This document shows positions 1 through 8,375 of a DNA stretch of 52,415 nt, piece by piece. A model generated the notes under the pieces. It was not told the origin of the DNA, made no database searches, and worked only from the letters and a program-made list of their open reading frames with translations. Every line of letters starts with the position of its first letter. Positions within the stretch are counted from its first letter, which is position 1. Made by a program: the position numbers and the translations under genes. This stretch comes from Anaerolineae bacterium (lineage in GTDB: Bacteria; Chloroflexota; Anaerolineae; UBA4142; SHND01): contig JAJTXZ010000029.1 of assembly GCA_021463195.1 (NCBI GenBank), positions 1 to 52,415 of the forward strand, in the 5' to 3' direction.

Positions 1-4
1 TGAG

Positions 5-232
5 AAGGGTAGCCGTCGAATTGCCGCCGCTTACGGCGGATTCGATGGCGGTGGGGAACGATGGCGGTGGTTGGAACGCGATTTGTTGGACCGCGATCCG
101 TCGGGAACGCGATCGGTGGGGGAACGCCATCGGTTGGAAACCGACGGCTGTGCATGGGAAACCCGCACGGCGGGTTTGAAAAGGGTAGCCGTCGAATTGT
201 CGCCGCTTACGGCGGATTCGATGGCGGTGGGG
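5..232. repeat. REP-like duplicated repeat region upstream of Y1 transposase
   Basis: A 52-base segment at 5-56 recurs at 181-232 with one mismatch. Each copy contains the hairpin CCGCCG-CTTA-CGGCGG (24-29 and 34-39 in the first copy). Between the copies are degenerate short units of the kind GATCGGTGGGGAACG and GCCATCGGTTGG. There is no credible gene in 1-273. Such hairpin repeats next to a Y1 transposase are what is known of REP/BIME elements and their RAYT enzymes; that these repeats are the substrate of the adjacent enzyme is inference. Confidence 0.6.
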
Positions 233-273
233 GCTGATACTGGATTCGATGGCGGTTGTGATTGGAGGGTAAT

Positions 274-693
274 ATGCCGCGCGCGGGTGTTTTCCATCAA
301 TTGTTTTACCATTTCATTTGGGCAACCAAGAATCGGGAAGCGTTATTGACGCCAACTGTCGAAGCGCGTTTATTTCCATACATCGGCAGCAAATGCAAGG
401 AATTGAAATACGTTTTGTATGCCGTCAATGGCGCGGAGAATCATATCCACGTATTGATTGCGTTGACGCCTTCGATGCTTGTCGCGGATGCCGCCAAAAA
501 CTTAAAGGGCGCGTCATCGCATTATATTAACAAGGTCAGCGGTTTGGGTGAAACATTGTATTGGCAAGATGGATACGGTGTTGTGACGATTCGTAAAGCG
601 GAAATCCCGCGGGTGGTGGAATACATCAAGAATCAAAAAGAACATCATCGCGTTCGGACGTTAGTTGATTTTTTGGAGCGCGCTGAAGAGTAA
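274..693 (+). CDS. IS200/REP-associated Y1 transposase
   Basis: This is a 139-residue single-domain HUH endonuclease of the Y1 transposase family (IS200 TnpA / RAYT type), which nicks and rejoins single-stranded DNA at hairpins. Seen in the sequence: the metal-binding HIH motif at residues 57-59, the conserved WQDGYG stretch around 97-102, and the nucleophilic tyrosine at about 117 in a VVEYIKNQ context followed by HH. Length is typical of the family. The ATG at 274 is preferred over an upstream in-frame TTG at 262 because GGAGG lies just before it. The gene follows REP-like repeats and ends only 8 bases before the restriction gene, so it may be translated with it or mark an insertion between two restriction genes. 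Whether it is an autonomous insertion sequence or a domesticated RAYT cannot be decided from one copy. Confidence 0.85.
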   Translation: MPRAGVFHQLFYHFIWATKNREALLTPTVEARLFPYIGSKCKELKYVLYAVNGAENHIHVLIALTPSMLVADAAKNLKGASSHYINKVSGLGETLYWQDGYGVVTIRKAEIPRVVEYIKNQKEHHRVRTLVDFLERAEE

Positions 694-701
694 ATCAAAT
701 T

Positions 702-3269
702 ATGCCCACACGCAAAAAAACATCTTCCATCCAACCCTCGCTCCTCGAACCCGCGTTCAAGACGGCGCCGACGGTGCCTGCCATCAAAGAGGCGGTGCGT
801 GAGTGGCGCGCAGGAAATTACAAGGGCGCGACGGACACTTCAAAAATTCTTTTGAATTATTGGTTCAAGACCGACCACCGCACGGCGAATGGGCGCGCGT
901 TTTTTTATTACGACGCGCAGCGCGAAGCCATCGAGACGTTGATTTATTTGTACGAAGTCGCGCAGGTGCGCACGCACAAAGCGTTGGTGGAAACCTACGC
1001 GGACAAAGTAAAAGATTTGCGTCTGCTGCAATACGATTTGTTTGCGCGCTATGGCGTGAAAATGGCGACGGGCAGCGGCAAGACCAAAGTGATGTCGCTC
1101 GCGGTGGCATGGCAATTTTTTAACGCGGTGGCGGAGCCGCGCGATGATTACGCCAAAACATTTTTGCTGCTCGCGCCGAACGTGATTGTGTTTGAACGCT
1201 TGAAATTTGATTTTGAAAATGGGCGCGTCTTTCGGACTGACCCGCTCATTCCGCCCGAATTGCAAATTTTTTGGGACATGGATTTTTATATGCGCGGCGA
1301 CGGCGAACGCGCGAGTTCGCAAGGCGCGCTCTATCTCACCAACATTCAGCAATTTTACGAACGCGCGGCAAAAGAGGACGACGAACCGGACGTGATGACT
1401 GCCGTTTTGGGACCGAAACCGCCCGCGCAAATGAACGAGGTGGAAGGTTTCGACAAACGCATTGCGGCGCGCGGCGGCGCGGTGATGGTAATAAATGACG
1501 AGGCGCATCACACGCACGATGAGGAGAGCGAATGGAATCGCGCGATTCGACGATTACATACAAACGTGACAGGTCTCCAAGACCTGTCACGTTTGAATAT
1601 GCAGTTGGATTTCAGCGCGACGCCGCGTTACAGCAAGGGCGCGCTCTTTACGTGGACGGTGTTTGATTATCCGCTCAAGCAAGCGATTCTTGATAATATC
1701 GTCAAGCGTCCGCTCAAAGGGATTGCGAGCGGCATCCAAGAAGCGAAATCGGATATCGCGAGTGTGCGTTACAAGGCGTATCTCACGGCGGGCGTCGAAC
1801 GTTGGCGCGAATATGTGAAACAACTCGAGCCGTTGAACAAAAAACCGATTTTGTTTGTGATGCTGAATACGACGGACGAGGCGGATGATGTCGAGGATTG
1901 GCTCAAGCGCACGTATCCAAGCGAATTCGGCGGCGAAAAATGTCTCACGATTCACACCGATAGGTCGGGCGAAGTTTCCAAAAAAGATTTGGACAATGCG
2001 CGCAAAGCAGCGCGCGAAGTGGATTCACAAGAAAATCCCATCAACGCCATCGTCAGCGTGTTGATGCTGCGCGAAGGTTGGGATGTGCAAAATGTGACGG
2101 TAGTGGTTGGCTTGCGCCCGTATTCATCCAAAGCAAACATCTTGCCCGAACAAACGGTAGGGCGCGGCTTGCGAAAAATGTTTCGCGCGTTGGCAACCGA
2201 TTACGTCGAACGCGTGGACGTGATTGGGAACAAGGCATTTATCGAATTTGTCGAGCAGTTGGAAAAAGAAGAAGAAATCGCGTTCGACACGTTCGAGGTC
2301 GGCAAAGACAAACTCTCGATCACGACGATTGCGCCCGATGCGGACAAGTTGGACAAGGACATTGCAATGCCCGTGCTGTCGCCGATTCTCGCGCGCAAGA
2401 AAACACTCGCGGAAGAAATCGCGGGGCTGGATATATCCGCGATGCAATGTCCGACGCTGCCGCGCAAAGCGAGCGACGCCGCGCAAAAAACATTTCGCTA
2501 CGAGGGCTATGATTTTTTGACGCTGCAAAAATTGGTCGAGCGCGATTACATCATGCCCGAAGCGCAAACGGCGCAAGAAATTATTTCGTATTACGCCAAA
2601 CGCATCGCGCAAGATGTAAAACTGCCGTCGCAATTTGCCGCGCTCGCGCCCAAGGTGCGCGAATTTTTGGAAACGCGCGCGTTCGGCGAACTGGTGGACT
2701 TGGACGACGCCGCCATCATCAAAGCGATCAATTCGAACGTCGCCGCGTATGTGACGGTGAAAACATTTGTGCAAGCATTGCGTCCGCTGGTGGTGCAAGA
2801 ATTGACGCCCGAATTGGCGGGCGACGCGCGCAAATTGTCCGAGACGCCGCCGTTCCCGTATGCGCGCCCGACGCTGTCCGCGACCAAAACGGTTTTCAAT
2901 CTCGTCCCGTGCGGCAATGAATTTGAAAAAGCGTTCGCCAAATTTTTGGAACAGGCGAACGACATTGCGCGCTTTGCCAAGTTGCCCGAACAATTCAATT
3001 TCGCCATCGAGTACACCGACTCGAATAACAATTTGCGCTATTACGAACCCGATTTCGTCGCGGTGACGGAAGCGGGCGCGCATTGGCTGGTCGAGACGAA
3101 AGGGCGCGAGGATGTGGACGTGGCAAACAAAGACCGCGCCGCGATTCTTTGGTGCGAGAATGCGACGCGGTTGACGGGGACGGATTGGGAATACTTGAAG
3201 GTGCCGCAAAAGGAATTCGAGAAATTGCGGGCGGATGAGTTTGCGGAGCTCACGGTTTTGCAACCATGA
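702..3269 (+). CDS. Type III-like restriction enzyme, helicase-nuclease (Res) subunit
   Basis: The 855-residue protein is a superfamily 2 translocase joined to a nuclease, as in Res subunits of type III restriction systems. Visible motifs in order: Walker A ATGSGKT at 122-128; the DEAH box in an INDEAHH context near 266; motif III DFSATP near 305; motif VI EQTVGRGLRK near 485; and a C-terminal PD-(D/E)xK nuclease with YEPDF near 781 and ETKGRED near 797. It is shorter than classical Res proteins (about 970). No Mod methyltransferase is in view: the gene upstream is a Y1 transposase, so Mod may lie left of the window or be lost. A perfect palindrome sits inside the reading frame at 1561-1595. 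It ends 7 bases from the converging DUF4058 gene. Role in phage defence is inferred from family. Confidence 0.85.
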   Translation: MPTRKKTSSIQPSLLEPAFKTAPTVPAIKEAVREWRAGNYKGATDTSKILLNYWFKTDHRTANGRAFFYYDAQREAIETLIYLYEVAQVRTHKALVETYADKVKDLRLLQYDLFARYGVKMATGSGKTKVMSLAVAWQFFNAVAEPRDDYAKTFLLLAPNVIVFERLKFDFENGRVFRTDPLIPPELQIFWDMDFYMRGDGERASSQGALYLTNIQQFYERAAKEDDEPDVMTAVLGPKPPAQMNEVEGFDKRIAARGGAVMVINDEAHHTHDEESEWNRAIRRLHTNVTGLQDLSRLNMQLDFSATPRYSKGALFTWTVFDYPLKQAILDNIVKRPLKGIASGIQEAKSDIASVRYKAYLTAGVERWREYVKQLEPLNKKPILFVMLNTTDEADDVEDWLKRTYPSEFGGEKCLTIHTDRSGEVSKKDLDNARKAAREVDSQENPINAIVSVLMLREGWDVQNVTVVVGLRPYSSKANILPEQTVGRGLRKMFRALATDYVERVDVIGNKAFIEFVEQLEKEEEIAFDTFEVGKDKLSITTIAPDADKLDKDIAMPVLSPILARKKTLAEEIAGLDISAMQCPTLPRKASDAAQKTFRYEGYDFLTLQKLVERDYIMPEAQTAQEIISYYAKRIAQDVKLPSQFAALAPKVREFLETRAFGELVDLDDAAIIKAINSNVAAYVTVKTFVQALRPLVVQELTPELAGDARKLSETPPFPYARPTLSATKTVFNLVPCGNEFEKAFAKFLEQANDIARFAKLPEQFNFAIEYTDSNNNLRYYEPDFVAVTEAGAHWLVETKGREDVDVANKDRAAILWCENATRLTGTDWEYLKVPQKEFEKLRADEFAELTVLQP
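1561..1595. repeat. Perfect palindrome inside the Res coding sequence
   Basis: Two perfect 16-base arms (CAAACGTGACAGGTCT and its exact reverse complement) flank a 3-base loop. The element is read in frame, giving about 12 residues between the DEAH box and the DFSATP motif. The length of the arms and absence of mismatches are unusual inside a conserved helicase domain and resemble palindromic repeats that invade genes in frame. Confidence 0.75.
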
Positions 3270-3276
3270 AAAGAGT

Positions 3277-4050
3277 TCAGTTTTTTTCCAACAAAGTCGC
3301 CGCCCACTCGACATCTTCCGCGTCGAGCGGCAATTTGGGGGGACGTTTGTAATTCACCAAATCTCCGTATGCGCCATTTTCGTAACAGCGTTCAAACACG
3401 GCTTGGAGATCAAGCGTCACATCGGGGTCGGGGGAAAGGAGCGGAATTCCAATGCGCGGCAAACGCTGACGCAGATTGATGGGATAAAGTTCTGCCTCGT
3501 GTCGCTTTTCGGCGCGGCTGATGCTGACGGCGTAATGCCACGGCTCGAGCAGAATCATATAATCGGCGGGGACGGCGATAGTGTGAATGCCGCCGCGCAA
3601 TAAATCAATTTCGACGAGATTCGCGGGACTGGCTAACACGTCCTCTTGTTTGCGCCGATATTGGTTATCGTCTTTGCCGAGTGTCTTGTCAGGAGGACTG
3701 AGAACCTCAATCATCGTGACAACCTCTTCGCCGCGCGCAAGATCAACAATTTCGACATACACCTGCCGCACCTCGTCCGGCGGTAAACTCACGCGAATAG
3801 GCGTGTCGGGCGCGAGAACTGCCGCGCCGACGCCCGGCTCCTTACGCGGGCGCTGAACGATTGTTACGTCGGGATAAATGCTGCGCCCGGTTTGAACAAC
3901 GTATAACCGTTCGCCAATCCGCGCGTGATAACGCGGACGAACATCCGATTGAAGTGAATCCGCAATATATGTAATCAAGCGTTGATGAACATCTTGCCAC
4001 AACGCAGGGTCTTCGAGATACGGGTCCATCCCCGGAAAAGGACTGGGCAT
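3277..4050 (-). CDS. DUF4058 family protein
   Basis: A 257-residue soluble protein that opens with the family signature PSPFPGMDPYLEDP and continues with the conserved W-x-D-V-H-x-R-L and RYHARIGER stretches typical of DUF4058, a family of unknown function common in cyanobacteria, planctomycetes and Chloroflexota. Nothing in it indicates a catalytic site or a membrane segment. It converges on the restriction gene with 7 bases between the stops, and is separated from the MoaD-like gene downstream by 48 bases of divergent spacing. Family assignment is confident; function is unknown. Confidence 0.8.
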   Translation of the reverse strand: MPSPFPGMDPYLEDPALWQDVHQRLITYIADSLQSDVRPRYHARIGERLYVVQTGRSIYPDVTIVQRPRKEPGVGAAVLAPDTPIRVSLPPDEVRQVYVEIVDLARGEEVVTMIEVLSPPDKTLGKDDNQYRRKQEDVLASPANLVEIDLLRGGIHTIAVPADYMILLEPWHYAVSISRAEKRHEAELYPINLRQRLPRIGIPLLSPDPDVTLDLQAVFERCYENGAYGDLVNYKRPPKLPLDAEDVEWAATLLEKN

Positions 4051-4098
4051 CGCGCGCTCCTTTGCTAAACGTAAGCGCGAATATCATACCACACTCGA

Positions 4099-4353
4099 TT
4101 AACCGCCCGCAATCGGGGGCCACAACGCCACTTGGTCGTCCTCACGCAAAATATATTCGCCGTCGCGCGCGATGCCATTCACCAACGCAATCGCCACAAT
4201 CCCCGACGGCAAGTTCAATTCCTCAAACAAGCGCGCGAGCGTCAAATCTTTTGGCAGCGTACACGCAAAACTCGTGCCGATTGGAACCTCCGGTTTGTAA
4301 CGGCGCAGCCCGGCGTAGAGTTTGACGTGGATGGTCAACTGACCACTCCCCAC
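4099..4353 (-). CDS. MoaD/ThiS-family ubiquitin-like sulfur carrier
   Basis: An 84-residue beta-grasp protein ending in the diagnostic Gly-Gly (PPIAGG), the residue that is adenylated and thiocarboxylated in MoaD/ThiS carriers. The start is a GTG with GGAAG a few bases upstream and overlaps the end of the aldehyde oxidoreductase gene by 19 bases; a TTG at 4338 that overlaps the oxidoreductase stop as TTGA is an alternative. Tight coupling to a tungsten oxidoreductase suggests it supplies dithiolene sulfur for the tungstopterin cofactor, a common pairing; this is inference. No MoaE, MoeB or other cofactor genes are nearby. Confidence 0.8.
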   Translation of the reverse strand: MGSGQLTIHVKLYAGLRRYKPEVPIGTSFACTLPKDLTLARLFEELNLPSGIVAIALVNGIARDGEYILREDDQVALWPPIAGG

Positions 4354-6164
4354 AAATCTTCCAACCCCAACTCGTCCAATTTTTCGCGCGTGGGCACGCC
4401 GCGTTCGTCCCAGCCGCGCAGCTGATAGTACGTTTGCAAATGGTCTTGCAATTCCGCGCGACTGCCCGCGCGCGGTCCGCCGGGGACGGGTTCGTGCATG
4501 CGGTCGGGGAGTTTGTCGTCGGCGGCAGTGAGACCCGCGCGCAAATTAAAAAGTTTTTCCAGATTCCAGATGCGGTCGCCTTGCGCGATGGATTTGTCAA
4601 AGGTGAAATCAATCCCCGTCGCGGGCGCCATCATCGAAACGATTTCGCGGTGCGTGATGGCGAATTTGCTGAACAAGCAGATGCCCGTCGAGTCCACGAA
4701 CGCGGTGGAGTTTTGAAACGGACGGCGCACGAGTTCTTCTTTGCCTTCCAAAGTTTCGGGCGGCACATATTTCGGAATGCCGTACAATTCCGCCGCGACG
4801 GTGTTGCCGCGCACATGACACGCGCCGCGATTCGACGTGGCATAATGCAGCGCCATGCCTTGAAAGACGCGCGGGCTGTACGCCGCCATCTCCAATTTTT
4901 TCACGCCCATAAAAAGTTCGGGATGTCCGTAATGTTCCGCGAGCCGATAACTGCCGTCCGCCATCAGCGCGCCAAATTCGCCGTCGCGTTCGCCCATCAT
5001 GTAGACCGCGCGCAGCATCGCGTCGTGGTCGCCGAAACGCAATGGAAAACCGATGTCGCTTTCGGGAACGTAACCGCTTTCAAACAATTCCATCGCGCAC
5101 GCGACGGTGGAACCCGCCGACATTGCGTCGAGTCCGTAATCGCCGCAGAGGTAATGCGCTTTGGCAATCGCGTCGAGATTCGAGACGCCGCACAGCGCGC
5201 CGAACGACCACGTCGTTTCGTATTCGGGACCTTCGCCGCGTCCTTTGTACGGGCCCTCTTTTACTTCGCTCACACGCGTGCAAGCAATCGGACACGCAAA
5301 GCACGCGCGATTTTTCAACAAAATTTGTTCGCTAATCGCCTCGCCGCTCGTCGCCGCCGCGCCCTGAAATACTTCTTCCAAAAAATTGCGCGTCGGATAC
5401 GCGCCCATTTCGTTGATGAGGTTCACGAGGTTCGCCGTGCCATACGCGCGGAAACTGCCGAACGAAACGGGGTCGTTGACGATTTTTTTCAACGTGTCAA
5501 GCGCGGCGTACCAAAATCCTTCCGCGTCCGCGAGTTGAATCGTTCCCGTGCCGCGCACCGCAATCGCTTTCAAATTTTTTGAACCCATCACCGCGCCGAC
5601 GCCCGAACGCGCGGCGAGGCGCGCGCGGTCATTCACCACGCCGGACAGCAGCGATAACTTTTCGCCGCCGGGTCCGATGCACGCGACTTTGGCGTGCGCG
5701 CTCGTTTCATTGCGAACCGCCGCGTCGGTTTCTTCGGGCGTCATGCCCCACAAATGCGCGGCGGAGCGAAATTCAACTTGGCTGTCGTGAATGTAGAGAT
5801 ACGTCGGCGCACTCGCTTTGCCTTCAAGGATGATAATGTCATAGCCCGCGAATTTCATTTCGGGTCCAAAAAAGCCGCCCGAATTGGAACACGCAATCGT
5901 CCCCGTCAACGGCGCTTTGCACACGACGACGTAGCGCGATGCCGCCACCGCGCCCGTTCCCGTCAACGGTCCCGTGCCGAACATTAATTTATTTTCGGGA
6001 CTGAGCGCGTCGGTCGCGGGGTCCATTTCGCGGTACAGCAAATACGAAGTCAGCCCGCGTCCGCCGACAAATTTTTCCGCGAGCGACAAATCCAACTCTT
6101 CACGCGCGATGCGCTGTCGCGTTAAATCAATGCGTAGAATCGTGCCAGTGTAGCCGTGATACAT
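4335..6164 (-). CDS. aor: Aldehyde:ferredoxin oxidoreductase (tungsten AOR family)
   Basis: The 609-residue protein has the full length and landmarks of the AOR family: N-terminal GYTGTILRIDL; GGRGLTSYLL near 34-43; the pterin-binding NSGGFFG near 94-100; GSKNLKAIAV near 194; the cluster-ligating CFACPIAC at 288-295 (C288, C291, C295) with a fourth cysteine in STGICLF near 495. Family members oxidise aldehydes to acids and pass electrons to ferredoxin from a bis-tungstopterin and one [4Fe-4S] cluster. It is co-transcribed with a MoaD-like carrier. The usual small polyferredoxin partner is not adjacent, but a 16-cysteine polyferredoxin domain is fused to an amine dehydrogenase at 9363-11084. 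Substrate is unknown; aromatic aldehydes are plausible given the aromatic cluster in the same window. Confidence 0.9.
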   Translation of the reverse strand: MYHGYTGTILRIDLTRQRIAREELDLSLAEKFVGGRGLTSYLLYREMDPATDALSPENKLMFGTGPLTGTGAVAASRYVVVCKAPLTGTIACSNSGGFFGPEMKFAGYDIIILEGKASAPTYLYIHDSQVEFRSAAHLWGMTPEETDAAVRNETSAHAKVACIGPGGEKLSLLSGVVNDRARLAARSGVGAVMGSKNLKAIAVRGTGTIQLADAEGFWYAALDTLKKIVNDPVSFGSFRAYGTANLVNLINEMGAYPTRNFLEEVFQGAAATSGEAISEQILLKNRACFACPIACTRVSEVKEGPYKGRGEGPEYETTWSFGALCGVSNLDAIAKAHYLCGDYGLDAMSAGSTVACAMELFESGYVPESDIGFPLRFGDHDAMLRAVYMMGERDGEFGALMADGSYRLAEHYGHPELFMGVKKLEMAAYSPRVFQGMALHYATSNRGACHVRGNTVAAELYGIPKYVPPETLEGKEELVRRPFQNSTAFVDSTGICLFSKFAITHREIVSMMAPATGIDFTFDKSIAQGDRIWNLEKLFNLRAGLTAADDKLPDRMHEPVPGGPRAGSRAELQDHLQTYYQLRGWDERGVPTREKLDELGLEDLWGVVS

Positions 6165-6230
6165 AGATTAACTCTTGGTTTTCGGTTTGTTCTATCTTGA
6201 TGAGAGTGTCGAATGGCCGCGCTTGGATGA

Positions 6231-7652
6231 TCACTTGCTTGGCTTGCTGACAAGAATTATTTTTTCAGTCACGCGATCGTAAAGAAAGATATCCTGAACC
6301 TTGTTCGTGTCTTGGATAGTAAGATTGGTTGCGCGCGATTGAAAGGCAAGCCACCTCCCGTCGGCTGAAAGCGCGGGATGATTACTTGATGCATTTCCGC
6401 CTGTAATTTGAGTATACTGATTCTTATCTAGAGCAAACAGGAAAACATCAAGTACATTTCCGGTCGGGTTTTGTGAAGCATAGGCAATCCACCGACCATC
6501 GCCCGAAAGACTTATACCACCTACGTTGCAGTTCCCTCCATTACCCCCCTTCAAGACATTGGAAGCGACTAGAACAGTGTGAGCTAATTCGAGATCACGC
6601 ATATACACATTGTTATTCCAAAATCCCACTTTGCTTGCATTTGCCGAGAGACTTGGTCCGCCTGCCAGAAGAACATGATTTTCCTCATCAACACTCACCA
6701 AACTTGTTTCGTGGTTTGTTCGGTTGTGAACAAAGACACTACAGAACTGCGGTGACGCATCTGGCGCCAAGTTCTTGGCCTGCGAAACAAACGCAATCGA
6801 ATTGCCGTCCTCTGAAATCACTGGCGCATAGCTCCAACCGTTACCCTGGTCTCCACCACTAGCTATACTGACACGCTCTGTGATTCCAGTTTCACGATCG
6901 TGAACAAACACATCCGGCGTCCCGTTTGTGTCGTCGGAGACTAGATTCGTCGCCCACGATACAAAGACAACCCAACGCCCATTTCCTGAAATGGAGGAGT
7001 TATCGCTTCGCTCATTGGCTTGGGTGCCGTCGCTTGCGAGGCTAACCCTCTCAGTTTTTCCTGTTGCGCGGTCTCGAACGAAAATATCAGGAGCATTGGT
7101 GGGAGGTGGGTCTGCTAGTTGATTCGTATCGTTTGCCACCAAGTTACTCGCCCAAGACATAAACGCAATATAACGACCGTCCGCCGACAAACTTGGATTG
7201 AAGCTTTCACCATTCGCTTCGACACCATCACTAGATTTGCTAATCCGCTCTAATGTAGCCGCGACGCGATCATAAACAAAGATATCAGACTCGTTGTTGT
7301 GATCATCTGGCACGAGATTGCTCGCGTCGGATTCAAATGCGATAAAGCGCCCGTCTGCAGAGATGGACGGATTACCGCTTGGACCATCCAAACGGGTTTT
7401 TGCCGTACGGCTCTTGGTCGGTGTAGGTAACACTGGGAGTGGCGAGTTAATATTTGTTGTCTTTAACGTTGGTGATGGTTCTGCGCGCGTGGGTTCATAT
7501 AAAGATGTGGGACTGGATGATAGCGCCACACTAGAAAGTGCCGTTGGTTGATCACTTGAAAGATCCATCGGTTCAGTCCGCGCACACGCCTGAATGAAAA
7601 GTACGACAATGAAAAGGTAAAACATTTTCATTGCTGTTTGAGACATACCCAT
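6231..7652 (-). CDS. TolB/PD40 beta-propeller lipoprotein
   Basis: A 473-residue predicted lipoprotein. Starting at the ATG at 7652 (preceded by AAGG) gives a short positively charged N-terminus, a hydrophobic stretch over about 10-20 and a lipobox ending at C23 (FIQAC). After a Ser/Thr/Pro-rich linker come about six PD40/TolB repeats of the form SISADGRFIAFxSxAxNLVxxDTN-DIFVxDRxTGxTERVS, making a beta propeller. The upstream frame would extend 14 residues into the preceding gene and lacks a sensible signal peptide. The start codon is 2 bases from the stop of the upstream gene, so the two are coupled. Codon and base use are less GC-rich than the AOR and dehydrogenase neighbours. Likely surface-anchored binding protein; ligand unknown. 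Confidence 0.8.
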   Translation of the reverse strand: MGMSQTAMKMFYLFIVVLFIQACARTEPMDLSSDQPTALSSVALSSSPTSLYEPTRAEPSPTLKTTNINSPLPVLPTPTKSRTAKTRLDGPSGNPSISADGRFIAFESDASNLVPDDHNNESDIFVYDRVAATLERISKSSDGVEANGESFNPSLSADGRYIAFMSWASNLVANDTNQLADPPPTNAPDIFVRDRATGKTERVSLASDGTQANERSDNSSISGNGRWVVFVSWATNLVSDDTNGTPDVFVHDRETGITERVSIASGGDQGNGWSYAPVISEDGNSIAFVSQAKNLAPDASPQFCSVFVHNRTNHETSLVSVDEENHVLLAGGPSLSANASKVGFWNNNVYMRDLELAHTVLVASNVLKGGNGGNCNVGGISLSGDGRWIAYASQNPTGNVLDVFLFALDKNQYTQITGGNASSNHPALSADGRWLAFQSRATNLTIQDTNKVQDIFLYDRVTEKIILVSKPSK

Positions 7653-7654
7653 CC

Positions 7655-8227
7655 TTAACACCATCCATCGTTCCAGAACCAACTGTAAATCCAACTGCTA
7701 GTGGTTAGCGAGTTGCCGCAAGATTGGCTAGTCCGCGTTCCAACATTCGTCTCCATATGGATATGAATACCGGTTGAACAGCCGCAAAGGCAATCTGCTG
7801 GGAGTTTTCCTATAGGTTGAGCCCATCCGCCAGACGGATAATTGAACCAAGCCCCATCCGCCACGAAGCGGACTCGCCTTTTCAAGTGTCCATACAAAAT
7901 TGTACCCATATAGCAGCTACGGTTCTGAAAGCGATACATGTGAACTTTGATGCCATCTGTCCAAGGTGAGCCTACGGAAGCACAGACATTAGAAATATAT
8001 TCAATTTCAATGCTTTGCACTCCGGAACTGGCGCGAAAGCGGATGATAGTCCCATTTGAGAACCAACCCATATCAATTGGCGAACTAAACCCTGCCCCTC
8101 CGACAATCGTATGGGTGCATCCACTGGGTCCACAGGGTGGTGTAGAATTGCATCCAGCTTTGCTGCAATAACAATCAAGTGAGACGAGTTGTCCACTCAC
8201 AGGGGCATAAATATAGAGCGTTGGCAT
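7655..8227 (-). CDS. Cysteine-rich M23/LytM-like protein, probably inactive
   Basis: A 190-residue protein with a LytM/M23-like C-terminal half: LYGHLKR near 111-117, PIGKLP near 138-143 and STGIHIHME at 151-159, matching the GH and HxH elements of zinc peptidases that cut peptidoglycan cross-links. The first zinc motif (H-x-x-x-D) is not recognisable, so the metal site looks incomplete. Twelve cysteines are spread along the chain, four of them in a CLCGC-rich patch near 146-150. No signal peptide is visible. The ATG at 8227 is chosen because AGGAG lies 9 bases upstream. Its stop touches the start of the PD40 lipoprotein gene. Function is inferred only from fold resemblance. Confidence 0.6.
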   Translation of the reverse strand: MPTLYIYAPVSGQLVSLDCYCSKAGCNSTPPCGPSGCTHTIVGGAGFSSPIDMGWFSNGTIIRFRASSGVQSIEIEYISNVCASVGSPWTDGIKVHMYRFQNRSCYMGTILYGHLKRRVRFVADGAWFNYPSGGWAQPIGKLPADCLCGCSTGIHIHMETNVGTRTSQSCGNSLTTSSWIYSWFWNDGWC

Positions 8228-8375
8228 CGTATTTGACTCCTGGTATCCTTGCAAAGGAATTCACATTGATTTTTTTCAGGCGCAATCACTTGATCAGCGT
8301 TAATGATCGTGCAAGAACTTCCGCCTCTTTTCGAGATAGCTCGTACTCTGCTCGCAATGTGTAGAAGATGTCTTT

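Noticed and set aside
1-260. CRISPR-like array
   Set aside because: Repeats are few, degenerate and unevenly spaced, with hairpins of REP type and no cas genes.
2124-3314. Long open frame (396 codons) opposite the Res gene
   Set aside because: It is antisense to conserved helicase and nuclease motifs, is Arg/Phe-rich in the manner of GC-driven shadow frames and resembles nothing.
4434-5582. Plus-strand open frame of 382 codons opposite AOR
   Set aside because: Shadow of a well-recognised gene; composition is Arg/His/Ala-rich without domains.
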